Below are positions 23,001 through 30,464 of a stretch of 51,243 nt of DNA, one piece after another. The DNA comes from a virus, in the IMG/VR virus record IMGVR_UViG_3300025853_000130, positions 1 to 51,243 of that record. One strand, given 5' to 3'. The stretch's first letter is position 1; each line of letters begins with the position of its first letter. The notes beneath the pieces were generated by a model. The model saw nothing but the letters and a program-made list of their open reading frames with translations. It ran no database searches and was not told where the DNA came from. Position numbers and translations under genes: made by a program.

Positions 23001-25818
23001 TATGCAAAATCATTTAGATACAATTTTCAAAGGTCATCGTAATCTTGTTGCACAAGTGGCAAGAGATGTTATTATGCCTAAATTTCTTGAAGCAGACCCC
23101 ACTGCTTTTGACCCTAACGACCCACAAAAGTTCATAGATAATAATTCACGACTTTTCCGAGATGCACAACGATATATCAATACTGTACCTCATTCAGTTC
23201 ATGGACTTACTGCACCTAATTATGGAATAAAGCAGAACATTATTGAGCGTAAAAAATCACCTGTTGGAGAAGCACATGCACAAATTGCTCAACATCTATC
23301 CGACAAAGGTACAATGATTGATGGTAATATGTCGGTGAATGAGGTTCTTGATGCTCTTGGAATTGAGCGTAGCCCCCAAGCAAAAGAACATGCTCGTGAG
23401 TTAATTGAACAAAGTAACAAATTGAATACACCACTTATGGCTTCAACTATCAATCAATTGCTTACAAGTGGTGCAATTGATAAAGTTGGTAACACATCGT
23501 TTTCTAAATTATTACCCAATGAAGAAATAATGGGTAAAGAAATTGAAGATTTAGATGATAATGAAATGTTTCATCGAATACTTCATGAAAAAGGCTACCA
23601 CCAAGCAATTCAAAGTTTGCAATCTAAATATGGTGAAAGCCAATGGAAAGGACATGAACTGCATAGTTTTCCACGCACTATGAGCAGACTATTTGATGGT
23701 ACATTTGCTCATCAACAACAAGCCGCAGGTATCGGCTCAATATCTAATGATATACATGGTGCTGAAACTTTAGGTGCTAAGGGTAAGCAAAAGGCATCAT
23801 TTATGACAAGAAATCATTTAGATACAATCGTACATTTTAATCCGACTGTTAATTTAGAAGGTGAAGATGGTATATTTACACCAGAAATTTCACAAAGTTA
23901 TTCTGCTGGTATGCAAGAAGGCTTACCCGTTGGTGCTCCGTCACCTGTCAATAATTCAATTGCAGACACATTTGATTCTCATGCATATCATTCGGGCTAC
24001 GAAGCAACACCGAGTGTTGGTGTTGAAATTACAGAAGACGGGCAAGTGATACCCGGAACAAATATTGAAACAGGCTTGTATCATAGCGTGCCAAAAGAAT
24101 TATCGGAGATAGTGCATGGAAATGAAATGGTGAAACAAGTGTGGGATAACGCACCGCCTCCTCAATACAATGAATCCGCTCATCAAAGTATGGATTTAGA
24201 TACATACGAAACACCGAGCGAAGATGTATATGCAGTAGGTAAAAGTGAAATGAGTGAACTTATTACCTCACTGTTAAACCCCGATGTGCTTTTAGAAAAG
24301 AAAGATGAAAGCACTTGGACACCACCAATTCGACCAATGCATAGAATATTTTCTTTAGATGACCTTGAGCATTTGCGTGGCTTTAGTGGTTCATGGGTTG
24401 TAAGTAAGTGGTATAGTGGTAAGAGAATTGTTATTGTAAAGAATGACGAAGGCATTACTGTGTATGATGAAAACGGGAAGAAAAAAGGTGTCAATAAGAA
24501 AACTATGGAATCCATAGAAGAGTTGAATAAAAAGAACTACACTATTGATGCTATTCTTGGCGATGAAGAATTAAATATTATTGACATTATCAATTATGAC
24601 GATAATAATATATCCGACATGCAACTGTTTGAAAGGCTGAAAATTCTCCGTTCTCAATTTGACAGTCATGAAAGTGTCATTGTACCCGGTCCTCACGACA
24701 CTAAAATGACAGATGACGAGGGGCTTGAAGAAGCAGTTAATTCACTAAAAGAAGAACACGATGTTATTCTCCTTCGTGATAATAAATCAACATACATGAA
24801 AGGTGAAAGAAGGCATCCTAAGTGGTTGTTGTATAGAGATACAAAAGATTTCAATTTCATTGTGCTTGACCGTAGGGGTAAAGGTCCATTCACATATCAA
24901 TTAGGTGCTGGTCCTATACTCGACGGTGAAGGATTGGGTAACAGGGCAATAGAACATAAAGGACATTATTACATGGATGTAGGCACAGCCTTTAATCAAC
25001 AAAAAGCATTCAAAGTCGGAGATATAGTGCGTGCATCTATTACAGGTGTAACGAAAAAGAATCGAAAAGAGCGACCTGTGTATAATATACAATTCAAAGA
25101 AATAGAAGGAGAAGGTGAGGGAGAAGGTGCGGCAAGCGTTGAATCACTTGATTTGCTAACCAAATCTTTTACACCTATTATAATGCCACACGATTTAGAA
25201 ATAATAGATGATGAATTACTTATTCACATAAACGATGTTGATATTGTAAAATACAAGTTTGAGCAATTTGAGGATAATTGGTTTATTCATTCTCCCAAAA
25301 GTTCTCTTAGTGGTATTATGAAAAATGACTATCCTGTTGTACTATCTCAAAGTCTTATGCCGTTTTGGTCATCGGTAGCACCATTGATGATTAAAGGAAT
25401 AGTAACTAAGAAAACCGAACTTGACATGCCTAAAAAGCCAACAGAAGAGCAAATGGAAGAAGAAAGTGCGGGTCTTATTGATGAAGATGATGAAAATAGA
25501 TTGCTTAAACCCGAAACCAAAAAGAAAGCACTTGAACTCATTCTTCGTACTTTAGATACTATTAGTAAGGAAAAAATGACTTGGACAGGACCAAAGGGTT
25601 TGGGTATTGATGTAGGAACTCCGCAAGAATCTCCACGAGGACCGACCAAATTGACGGAAGAAGAAAATTTGCCCGATTTCGATGGTGAAAAAATAATTAC
25701 TGATGAAAAGAAAGAGAAGAAAAACGAGCGACTAAATCACATTAAACTTCGTACAGACGAAAATGAAGAGATTTCTATAGACTATGACAATGAACAGCCA
25801 ATTATTTCTCATTCATAA
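20086..25818 (+). CDS. 1,910-residue virion-region protein with degenerate DNA-ligase-like domain
   Basis: ATG 20086 is chosen because GGCGGTGA ends about 6 bp before it; ATG 20068 is an in-frame alternative. Residues 1-1400 are hydrophilic, His/Asn-rich and unrecognised. About 1405-1690 resembles an ATP-dependent DNA ligase/capping nucleotidyltransferase plus OB fold. A motif I-like SKWYSGKRIVIVK sits near K1441, a motif III-like ILGDEEL near 1492 with a following LFERLKILRSQF, a motif V-like HPKWLLYRD near 1580, and GHYYMDVGTAF...VGDIVRA as an OB strand set. Key residues are altered (no KxDG, no EG in motif IV), so catalysis is doubtful. The C-terminal 200 residues are acidic then charged. 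It lies between portal and protease, so an internal head or ejected protein is likely. Family otherwise unknown. Confidence 0.72.
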   Translation: MESKRFDISTNELLKSLHDGYDLRTSAAEYILAYEALDDKKLDAFQKSLLNTAEMIIAKEDEEQKRQEGYLFGRHHADNEPTDHVWSDGLQTPLNPENAHAVWPYYQPSSPNAPYRSHHFPFHEVNHPLLRKNAVTGNSQYIEKIRKHIFNGHAQDEKDFEKKFIAHESKANNPLINGYNAETSYGKIKRKLLGSTITKQTMNNHQIDFYHRDYQRWLRENSAIKDDLLSQGLTDDEANREMRHLHFEDRARDWDSNEHVEDENGVRHPKNLGHNGYMYGLEWFSPEERTAIMNHINDPEKGLDKHEVITLPNGEKIPSARITYNALMRMTPEMNWWVRPSHLTGRNAHYRQEDNDIDFEQGGEARFLQKQIGELAHTPQTFFGEKSIADYIIDKIDENYGADKEGQKRLRFLPRLDVHKNPLKELSWDDLKDATNSHFKKKGRKDLSHVRLTAKDLYYLAGFNPDTNDLLENHPIHGKLDEPLVPKQWIDELIQEANHNGSLESKMKDIRNARAFLTSPHGPHPSEEKAPYWKEHKDGYTYGPGKFWAEEFQKVGGVGSTVTTWHEILNATHGNDGDSHLTTLNPESENFVQMNDNNKSLAYHFMPEHTTKIGEYDPVKYMSGEKAIGGFSYNNIPSSIQNMLSPFGTSKVKPHGSYASGFKQGATEKNNHTEHKSSLIPLYEHAIRNMTKNDLQSFLGSYIAPMTHPFTHNPTEHIVSSSGYGPGSSDTHIHKNAQIAHMMNTLLGRLDHPNQPAEKSVMNYKDFLRGDEKFSAGLTLDDFLQLMGWGGIAKPTANALKNRYVQDTETKDALKIITSTAKMLQTTNPNQIMTYLSGGDYEDLKDHMGYGQFDNLDMSSLESFFPSMMNILNEENKKSKEKQKSKSQYKASVTDAIAAALQFGGALPAMEKEEAINDELEDLYGVLNNPELVGEQRQQVLSSVKELEQQLAVEQNKATKAVLGGGSTHYEIMQNHLDTIFKGHRNLVAQVARDVIMPKFLEADPTAFDPNDPQKFIDNNSRLFRDAQRYINTVPHSVHGLTAPNYGIKQNIIERKKSPVGEAHAQIAQHLSDKGTMIDGNMSVNEVLDALGIERSPQAKEHARELIEQSNKLNTPLMASTINQLLTSGAIDKVGNTSFSKLLPNEEIMGKEIEDLDDNEMFHRILHEKGYHQAIQSLQSKYGESQWKGHELHSFPRTMSRLFDGTFAHQQQAAGIGSISNDIHGAETLGAKGKQKASFMTRNHLDTIVHFNPTVNLEGEDGIFTPEISQSYSAGMQEGLPVGAPSPVNNSIADTFDSHAYHSGYEATPSVGVEITEDGQVIPGTNIETGLYHSVPKELSEIVHGNEMVKQVWDNAPPPQYNESAHQSMDLDTYETPSEDVYAVGKSEMSELITSLLNPDVLLEKKDESTWTPPIRPMHRIFSLDDLEHLRGFSGSWVVSKWYSGKRIVIVKNDEGITVYDENGKKKGVNKKTMESIEELNKKNYTIDAILGDEELNIIDIINYDDNNISDMQLFERLKILRSQFDSHESVIVPGPHDTKMTDDEGLEEAVNSLKEEHDVILLRDNKSTYMKGERRHPKWLLYRDTKDFNFIVLDRRGKGPFTYQLGAGPILDGEGLGNRAIEHKGHYYMDVGTAFNQQKAFKVGDIVRASITGVTKKNRKERPVYNIQFKEIEGEGEGEGAASVESLDLLTKSFTPIIMPHDLEIIDDELLIHINDVDIVKYKFEQFEDNWFIHSPKSSLSGIMKNDYPVVLSQSLMPFWSSVAPLMIKGIVTKKTELDMPKKPTEEQMEEESAGLIDEDDENRLLKPETKKKALELILRTLDTISKEKMTWTGPKGLGIDVGTPQESPRGPTKLTEEENLPDFDGEKIITDEKKEKKNERLNHIKLRTDENEEISIDYDNEQPIISHS

Positions 25819-25820
25819 GC

Positions 25821-25831
25821 AGATATAAATA
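25821..25831 (+). promoter_or_regulatory. TATA-like promoter of the capsid gene cluster
   Basis: AGATATAAATA lies with its centre about 28 bp before ATG 25856, the spacing expected for an archaeal TATA box driving a leaderless transcript. The upstream AAGC is purine-rich, compatible with a BRE. ATG 25856 has no Shine-Dalgarno, unlike almost all neighbouring genes, which supports a transcript start at or just before the ATG. Assigned by eye. Confidence 0.6.
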
Positions 25832-25855
25832 CAAAAAGAGGGAAAGACCCCTTCA

Positions 25856-27208
25856 ATGCTTTCTATAGAACAACCAGCATCGGGTATCACTCTCCTCAAG
25901 AGTGGCTCGGATTTGGTCGTTGCAGGTTATGCATCTGTTGAATTAGTTGATAAGCAAGGCGACCTTATTACTCGTAGTGCTTTGAATGATGCATTTAACA
26001 GTTTTATGAAAAGCGATAAATTCCGCAATGTACAATTGGCACACTCCAACATTCAAGTTGGAGAAGTAATTGACAATTACATTGATTCTAACGGCAGAAT
26101 GTGGAAATCCGAAGTGGATGACACAGGTATGTTTGTCGTTGTCCAACTCCGCAATGATATTGAGAAGGCTCGTGAAGTAGCCGCCGAAATCCGCAAAGGA
26201 AACCTTCGTGGATTCTCTATTGGAGGTCAAGCCTTCAAAAGAGTACGAAGGTCCGATATGGAAAAAGGCGATTACCAAGAGATTTCAAAAATGGAGTTGC
26301 ATGAGATAACGATTTGTGAAAAGGGAATTAACCCCGAAGCACAATTTCGTATTCTAAAGGAGGATAAAAGTATGACAGAAGAAACTGAACTAAACGATAT
26401 TATGTCACGCCTTGAAGCACGATTGGATGCAATGGAGAAGGGAATCCCCCCTCAACTCCGTGAAGCCATTGAAGAAAAGAAAGGCAAAGGCAAAGAACAA
26501 GAAGAAAAGAAAGAAATGAAAGAGGATGATGACATGGAAAAAGGCGACGAATATAGTGATGTTATCTCAGCAGAATACCTATCGTGGATGGAAGACACTC
26601 TAAAATCCGCAGGTGTTGATACTGTTGCGGCACGAACACACTTTGACAACTTGGAAAAAGCACAACTCGGTGGATTCGACAACCCTGACTCAGTGGATGG
26701 TGCAGACTATTTCGCTGGACAGGTACGAGGCCGAGGACAAGAAAACGGTAGCCCATCAACAGGTGCTATCAACGCCGTTTCATCATCGGGTGGTAAAACA
26801 CCTGCTGGTGCTCTCGGTCCTGTATCTATGTCAAAAGGCTACCTTAACGAAAGCAATGTAAGTGATGCTGATATTGAAGCCGCTTACGAAGTGTATAAGG
26901 CCGCCGCTATGGAACAGCATTTCCGAAACAACCTTGAATCTCAATTTGCAGGTCGTTTCAACAACGAAATGGAAATTGCAAAAGCACAACAAGCAAAGGC
27001 TCAATTTGACGCACGAGCACCACTCGCTGAGATTGTTAAGTCAATTGAAGCACTCTCGGAGCGTATTGACAACATTTCAACAGGTAGCACGACTATTCAA
27101 AAGTCTGCATCTGTTTCATCAATTAATGTTCCCTCCACTGAGGACTTAGGCAATATGGGTTGGGATGAAGTCCATGCCCTTGCAAGGAGGACTCTCCGAG
27201 GAGAATGA
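25856..27208 (+). CDS. Prohead protease (U35-like) fused to scaffold domain
   Basis: The 450-residue product has an HK97-type prohead protease in residues about 1-170. GYASVELVDKQGD marks the first strands, LAHSNIQVG holds the catalytic-type His63, LRGFSIGG holds Ser121, and ELHEITICEKGINPEA closes the fold. Residues about 175-450 are charged and helical, the scaffold part, with an acidic EKK-rich stretch near 200-230. The end, STEDLGNMGWDEVHALARR, matches the small protein at 19161. The protease removes scaffold and trims coat subunits during capsid maturation. A separate internal start at 26372 would give scaffold alone. The gene precedes the major capsid gene by 10 bp. Confidence 0.88.
   Translation: MLSIEQPASGITLLKSGSDLVVAGYASVELVDKQGDLITRSALNDAFNSFMKSDKFRNVQLAHSNIQVGEVIDNYIDSNGRMWKSEVDDTGMFVVVQLRNDIEKAREVAAEIRKGNLRGFSIGGQAFKRVRRSDMEKGDYQEISKMELHEITICEKGINPEAQFRILKEDKSMTEETELNDIMSRLEARLDAMEKGIPPQLREAIEEKKGKGKEQEEKKEMKEDDDMEKGDEYSDVISAEYLSWMEDTLKSAGVDTVAARTHFDNLEKAQLGGFDNPDSVDGADYFAGQVRGRGQENGSPSTGAINAVSSSGGKTPAGALGPVSMSKGYLNESNVSDADIEAAYEVYKAAAMEQHFRNNLESQFAGRFNNEMEIAKAQQAKAQFDARAPLAEIVKSIEALSERIDNISTGSTTIQKSASVSSINVPSTEDLGNMGWDEVHALARRTLRGE
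26372..27208 (+). CDS. Nested scaffold protein from an internal start
   Basis: Inside the protease gene, AAAGGAGGAT (26356-26365) stands 7-8 bp before an in-frame ATG at 26372, exactly at the border between protease and scaffold parts (Met173). This is the strongest AGGAGG-type site in the neighbourhood. It would make a 278-residue scaffold without the protease, as lambda does with Nu3 inside gene C. The protein would be mostly helical and end with the shared NMGWDEVH motif. The site is seen; use is inferred. Confidence 0.65.
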   Translation: MTEETELNDIMSRLEARLDAMEKGIPPQLREAIEEKKGKGKEQEEKKEMKEDDDMEKGDEYSDVISAEYLSWMEDTLKSAGVDTVAARTHFDNLEKAQLGGFDNPDSVDGADYFAGQVRGRGQENGSPSTGAINAVSSSGGKTPAGALGPVSMSKGYLNESNVSDADIEAAYEVYKAAAMEQHFRNNLESQFAGRFNNEMEIAKAQQAKAQFDARAPLAEIVKSIEALSERIDNISTGSTTIQKSASVSSINVPSTEDLGNMGWDEVHALARRTLRGE

Positions 27209-27218
27209 GGTGAATTAA

Positions 27219-28319
27219 ATGGCAAGAGATTACATTAGAAACATTACAGACATGGAGCGATACTACTACGGAGCCGGCAACGCTATGGGCTACTCCTACT
27301 CCGGTAGCGAACTTCTCAAAGCAGACGCACCAATGCTTTCAACCACTGCTGGTACATACCAAGCAATCTATGGTCGAAAGGTTTGGTCACAATTGAACCA
27401 AGAGTTCAACGCATTTTCAATCCTACCAAAGCGACCTTGGGAGCGAAGTGGTTGGAGAGTTATTACTGCAAAGCCATCCTTCTCAGTTGGTGGCGGTGTT
27501 GCAGAAAACGCAACTCTTCCAGAAACAACTAAGCCAACCTTCCAACACATTGCCGCAAAGCCAAAAACTGTTGTCCACACATTCGACATGAGTGAAACAG
27601 CAATGTTCCTTTCCGACAAAGATGACGGTCTTGGCGACATTCGTGCAATCCTTAAGGAAGAAATGGGTAAGCACCACGCAGAACACATCAACCAAATGCT
27701 CACAACTGACAAAGGAACTGCCGCAGGTAACGACTTTGAATCACTTGACCGAGTAACAACAGGTGCATCGGCGAGTGCTAACGAAGACATTTACTCAATT
27801 GACCGAAGTGCAAACACATGGTCACTTGCAGAACACAACGAAAACAGTGGTACAGACCGAAACCTTTCACTCGACCAACTTGACGACTTGTTCCAAAAGA
27901 TTTGGACTCGTGGTGGAAATCCAAAGGTCATGCTTACAGGTTACGACACATTGATGCGACTACAACAACTCCTCCAAAGCCAACAGCGATTTATGGAAGA
28001 GAAGAGAGTCACACCTACCTACAACGGTGTCAAGGGTGTTCCCGGTATTGAAGCAGGTTTTATCGTTGCAACATACAACGGTATTCCAATCATTCCATCA
28101 AAGGATGTTCAAACCGACACACTCAGCCGTATCTATTATCTTGATACTGATTACTTGTACTTTAGTACAGCAATTCCAACACAATACTTTGAAAGTGGTA
28201 TTGAAACAGGCGACCCATTCGCTATCAACCGTCTTGGACAAGAGGGTATGTACCGAACAATGGGCGAATTGTGGACAACTTTCTTCGGAGGTCATGGTTC
28301 AGTTCGTGACCTTAAGTGA
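27219..28319 (+). CDS. Major capsid protein, HK97 fold
   Basis: GAGGTGAATTAA precedes ATG 27219. The 366-residue product directly follows protease-scaffold and matches HK97-type coats: a helical N-terminal arm, then FNAFSILPKRPWERSGWRVI and repeated beta segments around PETTKPTFQHIAAKPKTVVH, and a long central helix (IRAILKEEMGKHHAEHINQM). The C-terminal part has P-domain-like strands and ends after LGQEGMYRTMGELWTTFFGG. Codons here are better adapted (more C-ending) than in neighbours, as expected for the most abundant virion protein. The N-terminal about 40 residues could be cleaved by the protease; not testable here. Confidence 0.85.
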   Translation: MARDYIRNITDMERYYYGAGNAMGYSYSGSELLKADAPMLSTTAGTYQAIYGRKVWSQLNQEFNAFSILPKRPWERSGWRVITAKPSFSVGGGVAENATLPETTKPTFQHIAAKPKTVVHTFDMSETAMFLSDKDDGLGDIRAILKEEMGKHHAEHINQMLTTDKGTAAGNDFESLDRVTTGASASANEDIYSIDRSANTWSLAEHNENSGTDRNLSLDQLDDLFQKIWTRGGNPKVMLTGYDTLMRLQQLLQSQQRFMEEKRVTPTYNGVKGVPGIEAGFIVATYNGIPIIPSKDVQTDTLSRIYYLDTDYLYFSTAIPTQYFESGIETGDPFAINRLGQEGMYRTMGELWTTFFGGHGSVRDLK

Positions 28320-28351
28320 GGTTGGAGAATTTAACATTGAGGTGAAAAATT

Positions 28352-28729
28352 ATGGCAAATGAATTAACAGTAAGCGGAACAGCAACACCAACATTAGTAG
28401 GTGCATGGGAACTTCGAGCAGGTTCTCACGACACAACAGAATGGCTCGACGGAGCAGCAGATGTAACATATCCGGGCGGTGGTCCGGGTACATTCAATGC
28501 TTCTAACAGCGATGGAGCAAACGGCTACGATGCCGCACCAAAGATGGCTCTTATTACCACAACAGGTGCAGGTACAGTCGTACTCGCAGGTGGAGTAACA
28601 AGCATTCTATTGGCTACAGGAAACCAAACAAGCGGTACACAAGCGGCTTTAAAAATTGCAGTAAGCAGTTTGACAATTACCATTACAGGTGCGGCAGAAG
28701 CACATAGCCTGTTAGTGATGTACAACTGA
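28352..28729 (+). CDS. Small beta-rich protein, head decoration candidate
   Basis: GAGGTGAAAAATT precedes ATG 28352. The 125-residue product is rich in Thr, Gly, Ala and Val with alternating hydrophobic strands and no Cys. Size, composition and position right after the major capsid gene fit a capsid decoration or stabilising protein. No family motif is recognised, so the role is from context. Confidence 0.6.
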   Translation: MANELTVSGTATPTLVGAWELRAGSHDTTEWLDGAADVTYPGGGPGTFNASNSDGANGYDAAPKMALITTTGAGTVVLAGGVTSILLATGNQTSGTQAALKIAVSSLTITITGAAEAHSLLVMYN

Positions 28730-28738
28730 GGGTTTTAA

Positions 28739-29083
28739 GTGCCTACAGTAACTTTCATCGGGCCTTTTTACTTGAGAAGGCGAGCCGATAGAGCGGGTCA
28801 ATGGATTCGTGGTGAAACCGAGGAAGTTACTCAAGAGTGGTTAAATGAGTGGCGACACAGACTACCAGCAAAACACTTTACCATTGAGGGCGATGAAGGA
28901 GTCACTACTGACGGTGGCAATGACGGCATCCCCGATAATGGTTGGGCAAGAAAAGACATTCTTCAATGGCTTGATGACAACGGTGTGGAGCGAGGTAGTG
29001 GCTATCTTACAAAGACAGCCGCACTCACACTCGTACAGGCACATTTAAATCCTACAGATGATACAGAAGAAATAACAGAATGA
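28739..29083 (+). CDS. Small head-region protein with HeH/SAP-like C-terminus, GTG start
   Basis: GTG 28739 follows GAGGG by six bases. The 114-residue product has a beta-type N-terminus (VTFIGPFYLRRRADRAGQWI) and an acidic Gly/Asp linker. A helix-loop-helix, ARKDILQWLDDNGVE with a following KTAALTLVQAHL, resembles the HeH/LEM/SAP fold used for nucleic acid or protein contact. In phages, small proteins next to the coat with this ending are often head-completion or connector components. Function inferred. Confidence 0.6.
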   Translation: MPTVTFIGPFYLRRRADRAGQWIRGETEEVTQEWLNEWRHRLPAKHFTIEGDEGVTTDGGNDGIPDNGWARKDILQWLDDNGVERGSGYLTKTAALTLVQAHLNPTDDTEEITE

Positions 29084-29094
29084 GGTGAAAAGAT

Positions 29095-29331
29095 ATGGCA
29101 ATAACAATTGACAACAGAACAACAGTGTTTGGTGACAGAATCGTAGTTACAGGTAGCACCGATGGTGCAGAAGCCGTTGATTTGAGTTCGTTTATGAGTT
29201 CAATAGACGGTGCAATGGTGAATAATATTGGTGCGGCTGCTCCAGCCCCGACATCTGGTATTAACAACACAACTATCGTACTAAATGTTGGTGCGGCTTG
29301 TACTTTCGTAGCAATTGGTCGTCGCTCGTGA
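29095..29331 (+). CDS. Small beta-rich structural protein
   Basis: GAGGTGAAAAGAT precedes ATG 29095. The 78-residue product is Thr/Ala/Val/Ile-rich with an Ala-Pro hinge (AAAPAPTSG) in the middle and no charged core. Similar in style to the decoration candidate at 28352. No family recognised. Confidence 0.55.
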   Translation: MAITIDNRTTVFGDRIVVTGSTDGAEAVDLSSFMSSIDGAMVNNIGAAAPAPTSGINNTTIVLNVGAACTFVAIGRRS

Positions 29332-29342
29332 GGTGATACCTC
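29330..29342 (+). promoter_or_regulatory. Shine-Dalgarno hairpin before the gene at 29343
   Basis: The same 13-mer GAGGTGATACCTC as at 4129-4141 abuts the ATG at 29343. The five-pair stem hides the ribosome-binding site. It starts inside the stop codon of the upstream gene, so ribosomes finishing that gene would melt it (translational coupling). Confidence 0.5.
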
Positions 29343-29546
29343 ATGGTTGCACTAAGCAAAGTTGCAGTGAAAGTGTTTGGACCTTACTCTCCAAAAGAGT
29401 TTAGCGACCTTACGACGCTCAACACTACCATCAGTACGGCAGTTCAAGCAATTGCTGATGCGAGTGCAAACAACTCAGTTATTGATACTGAGGTATTTTC
29501 CGTTTTGGGAAATATGTTTGTCATGGTCACTTACCAAATCGCTTGA
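29343..29546 (+). CDS. Small head-region protein of unknown function
   Basis: The 67-residue product starts directly after a GAGGTGAT hairpin. It has a short strand (VAVKVFGPYS), a Thr/Ala helix and a hydrophobic end (VFSVLGNMFVMVTYQI). No Cys and no known motif. It lies in a series of four small genes after the coat, each with its own strong ribosome site, suggesting virion components needed in amount. Confidence 0.55.
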   Translation: MVALSKVAVKVFGPYSPKEFSDLTTLNTTISTAVQAIADASANNSVIDTEVFSVLGNMFVMVTYQIA

Positions 29547-29560
29547 GGTGATTGGGTAAC

Positions 29561-29860
29561 ATGGGCTTCGATGTTCGCAACATTGACCTTAGCGATATTG
29601 TGCGTGGGTCAAAGCAAGGCACGAAGGCTGACTATCAGTACGGCGGCGATGTCGTCGCTAAACCCGAAAAGCCACTTGAGGGCGTAACAAGAGCACAACG
29701 AAGTCGCAACCGTGATATAGGTGATATACTTAACATCGGTGCAGGTACACGCTGTAAGCATTGTGGGTTTCTCCACTTCTTATGGCGTGCTACATGCGGT
29801 GCGTGCGAAAAACCTATGGATTACAATTTAGGACATCGAGATGAAAGCAAGAGGTTGTAG
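29561..29860 (+). CDS. Small protein with C-terminal zinc ribbon
   Basis: ATG 29561 is preferred over TTG 29552 because GAGGTGATT then has normal spacing. The 99-residue product is basic, with an Arg-rich middle (RAQRSRNRDIG) and a clear Cys4 ribbon at the end, CKHCGFLHFLW followed by CGACEKP. Metal binding is likely; nucleic acid binding is possible. It precedes the acidic tagged gene by two bases. Confidence 0.65.
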   Translation: MGFDVRNIDLSDIVRGSKQGTKADYQYGGDVVAKPEKPLEGVTRAQRSRNRDIGDILNIGAGTRCKHCGFLHFLWRATCGACEKPMDYNLGHRDESKRL

Positions 29861-29862
29861 GT

Positions 29863-30450
29863 ATGAAAATTTTAATTAAAGCAATGAAACCACATCGTCA
29901 AAAAATCTTGACCGAAAGCGGTGAAGAAATGAGATTACAACAATGGGCAAACAAAAAGGCCGCAGAAGCACTACGAGGAGCGGGTGGTGATGTACAGGGT
30001 GAGCAGTTTCAACAAGCAAGGGATGCACTCATGCGAGAAGCCGTAGCCAACCCCGATGCTCACGGCCTTAAATTTATGAATGAGCGTATGCCATTTGAGG
30101 GTCAATCCTTAGAAGAATCGTTGAGCGAACCCGATATTGAGAGCGAGCAAGGAGCAGTTAAAGGACCAGAAGAAGGACCGGATGAATGGATGGGGGATGA
30201 ATCTCCCGAACATTTTGAAAATGTAAGAGAAAAAGAAGGTGTCAAACAATTTTTACAACAAAGAGGAAAAGACCTTTTTGATGAGCAAGGCAAACTTCGC
30301 CAAACGCTTTCGCAAGAAAGTGATGAAGAAGAGGAAGATGATTTTGATGAAGATGCCGCCGCAGAACACATGCGGCGTATCATGACCTCTCGTGATATTG
30401 CTATGCGTGATGCTTGGAGTGTATTAAAGCAAGAGCCGTATGAACAGTGA
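29863..30450 (+). CDS. Acidic head-region protein ending in an EPMD-like tag
   Basis: The 195-residue product is strongly acidic, especially 95-175 (Glu/Asp runs), with a basic N-terminal 20 residues. It ends with MRDAWSVLK (181-189) and a short EPYEQ tail, the tag form placed at the C-terminus instead of the N-terminus. The DNA GATGCTTGGAGT is identical with the tag copies in the gene at 8069. Acidity suggests a scaffold-like or DNA-mimic role; not established. If tags recruit cargo to one partner, this gene shows that either end can be used. Confidence 0.65.
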   Translation: MKILIKAMKPHRQKILTESGEEMRLQQWANKKAAEALRGAGGDVQGEQFQQARDALMREAVANPDAHGLKFMNERMPFEGQSLEESLSEPDIESEQGAVKGPEEGPDEWMGDESPEHFENVREKEGVKQFLQQRGKDLFDEQGKLRQTLSQESDEEEEDDFDEDAAAEHMRRIMTSRDIAMRDAWSVLKQEPYEQ

Positions 30451-30464
30451 GGGGGGTTTGATGT

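Noticed and set aside
24298-25140. Functional ATP-dependent DNA ligase
   Set aside because: Motif I lacks KxDG and motif IV lacks the EG pair, so activity should not be claimed; only a ligase-like fold is proposed.
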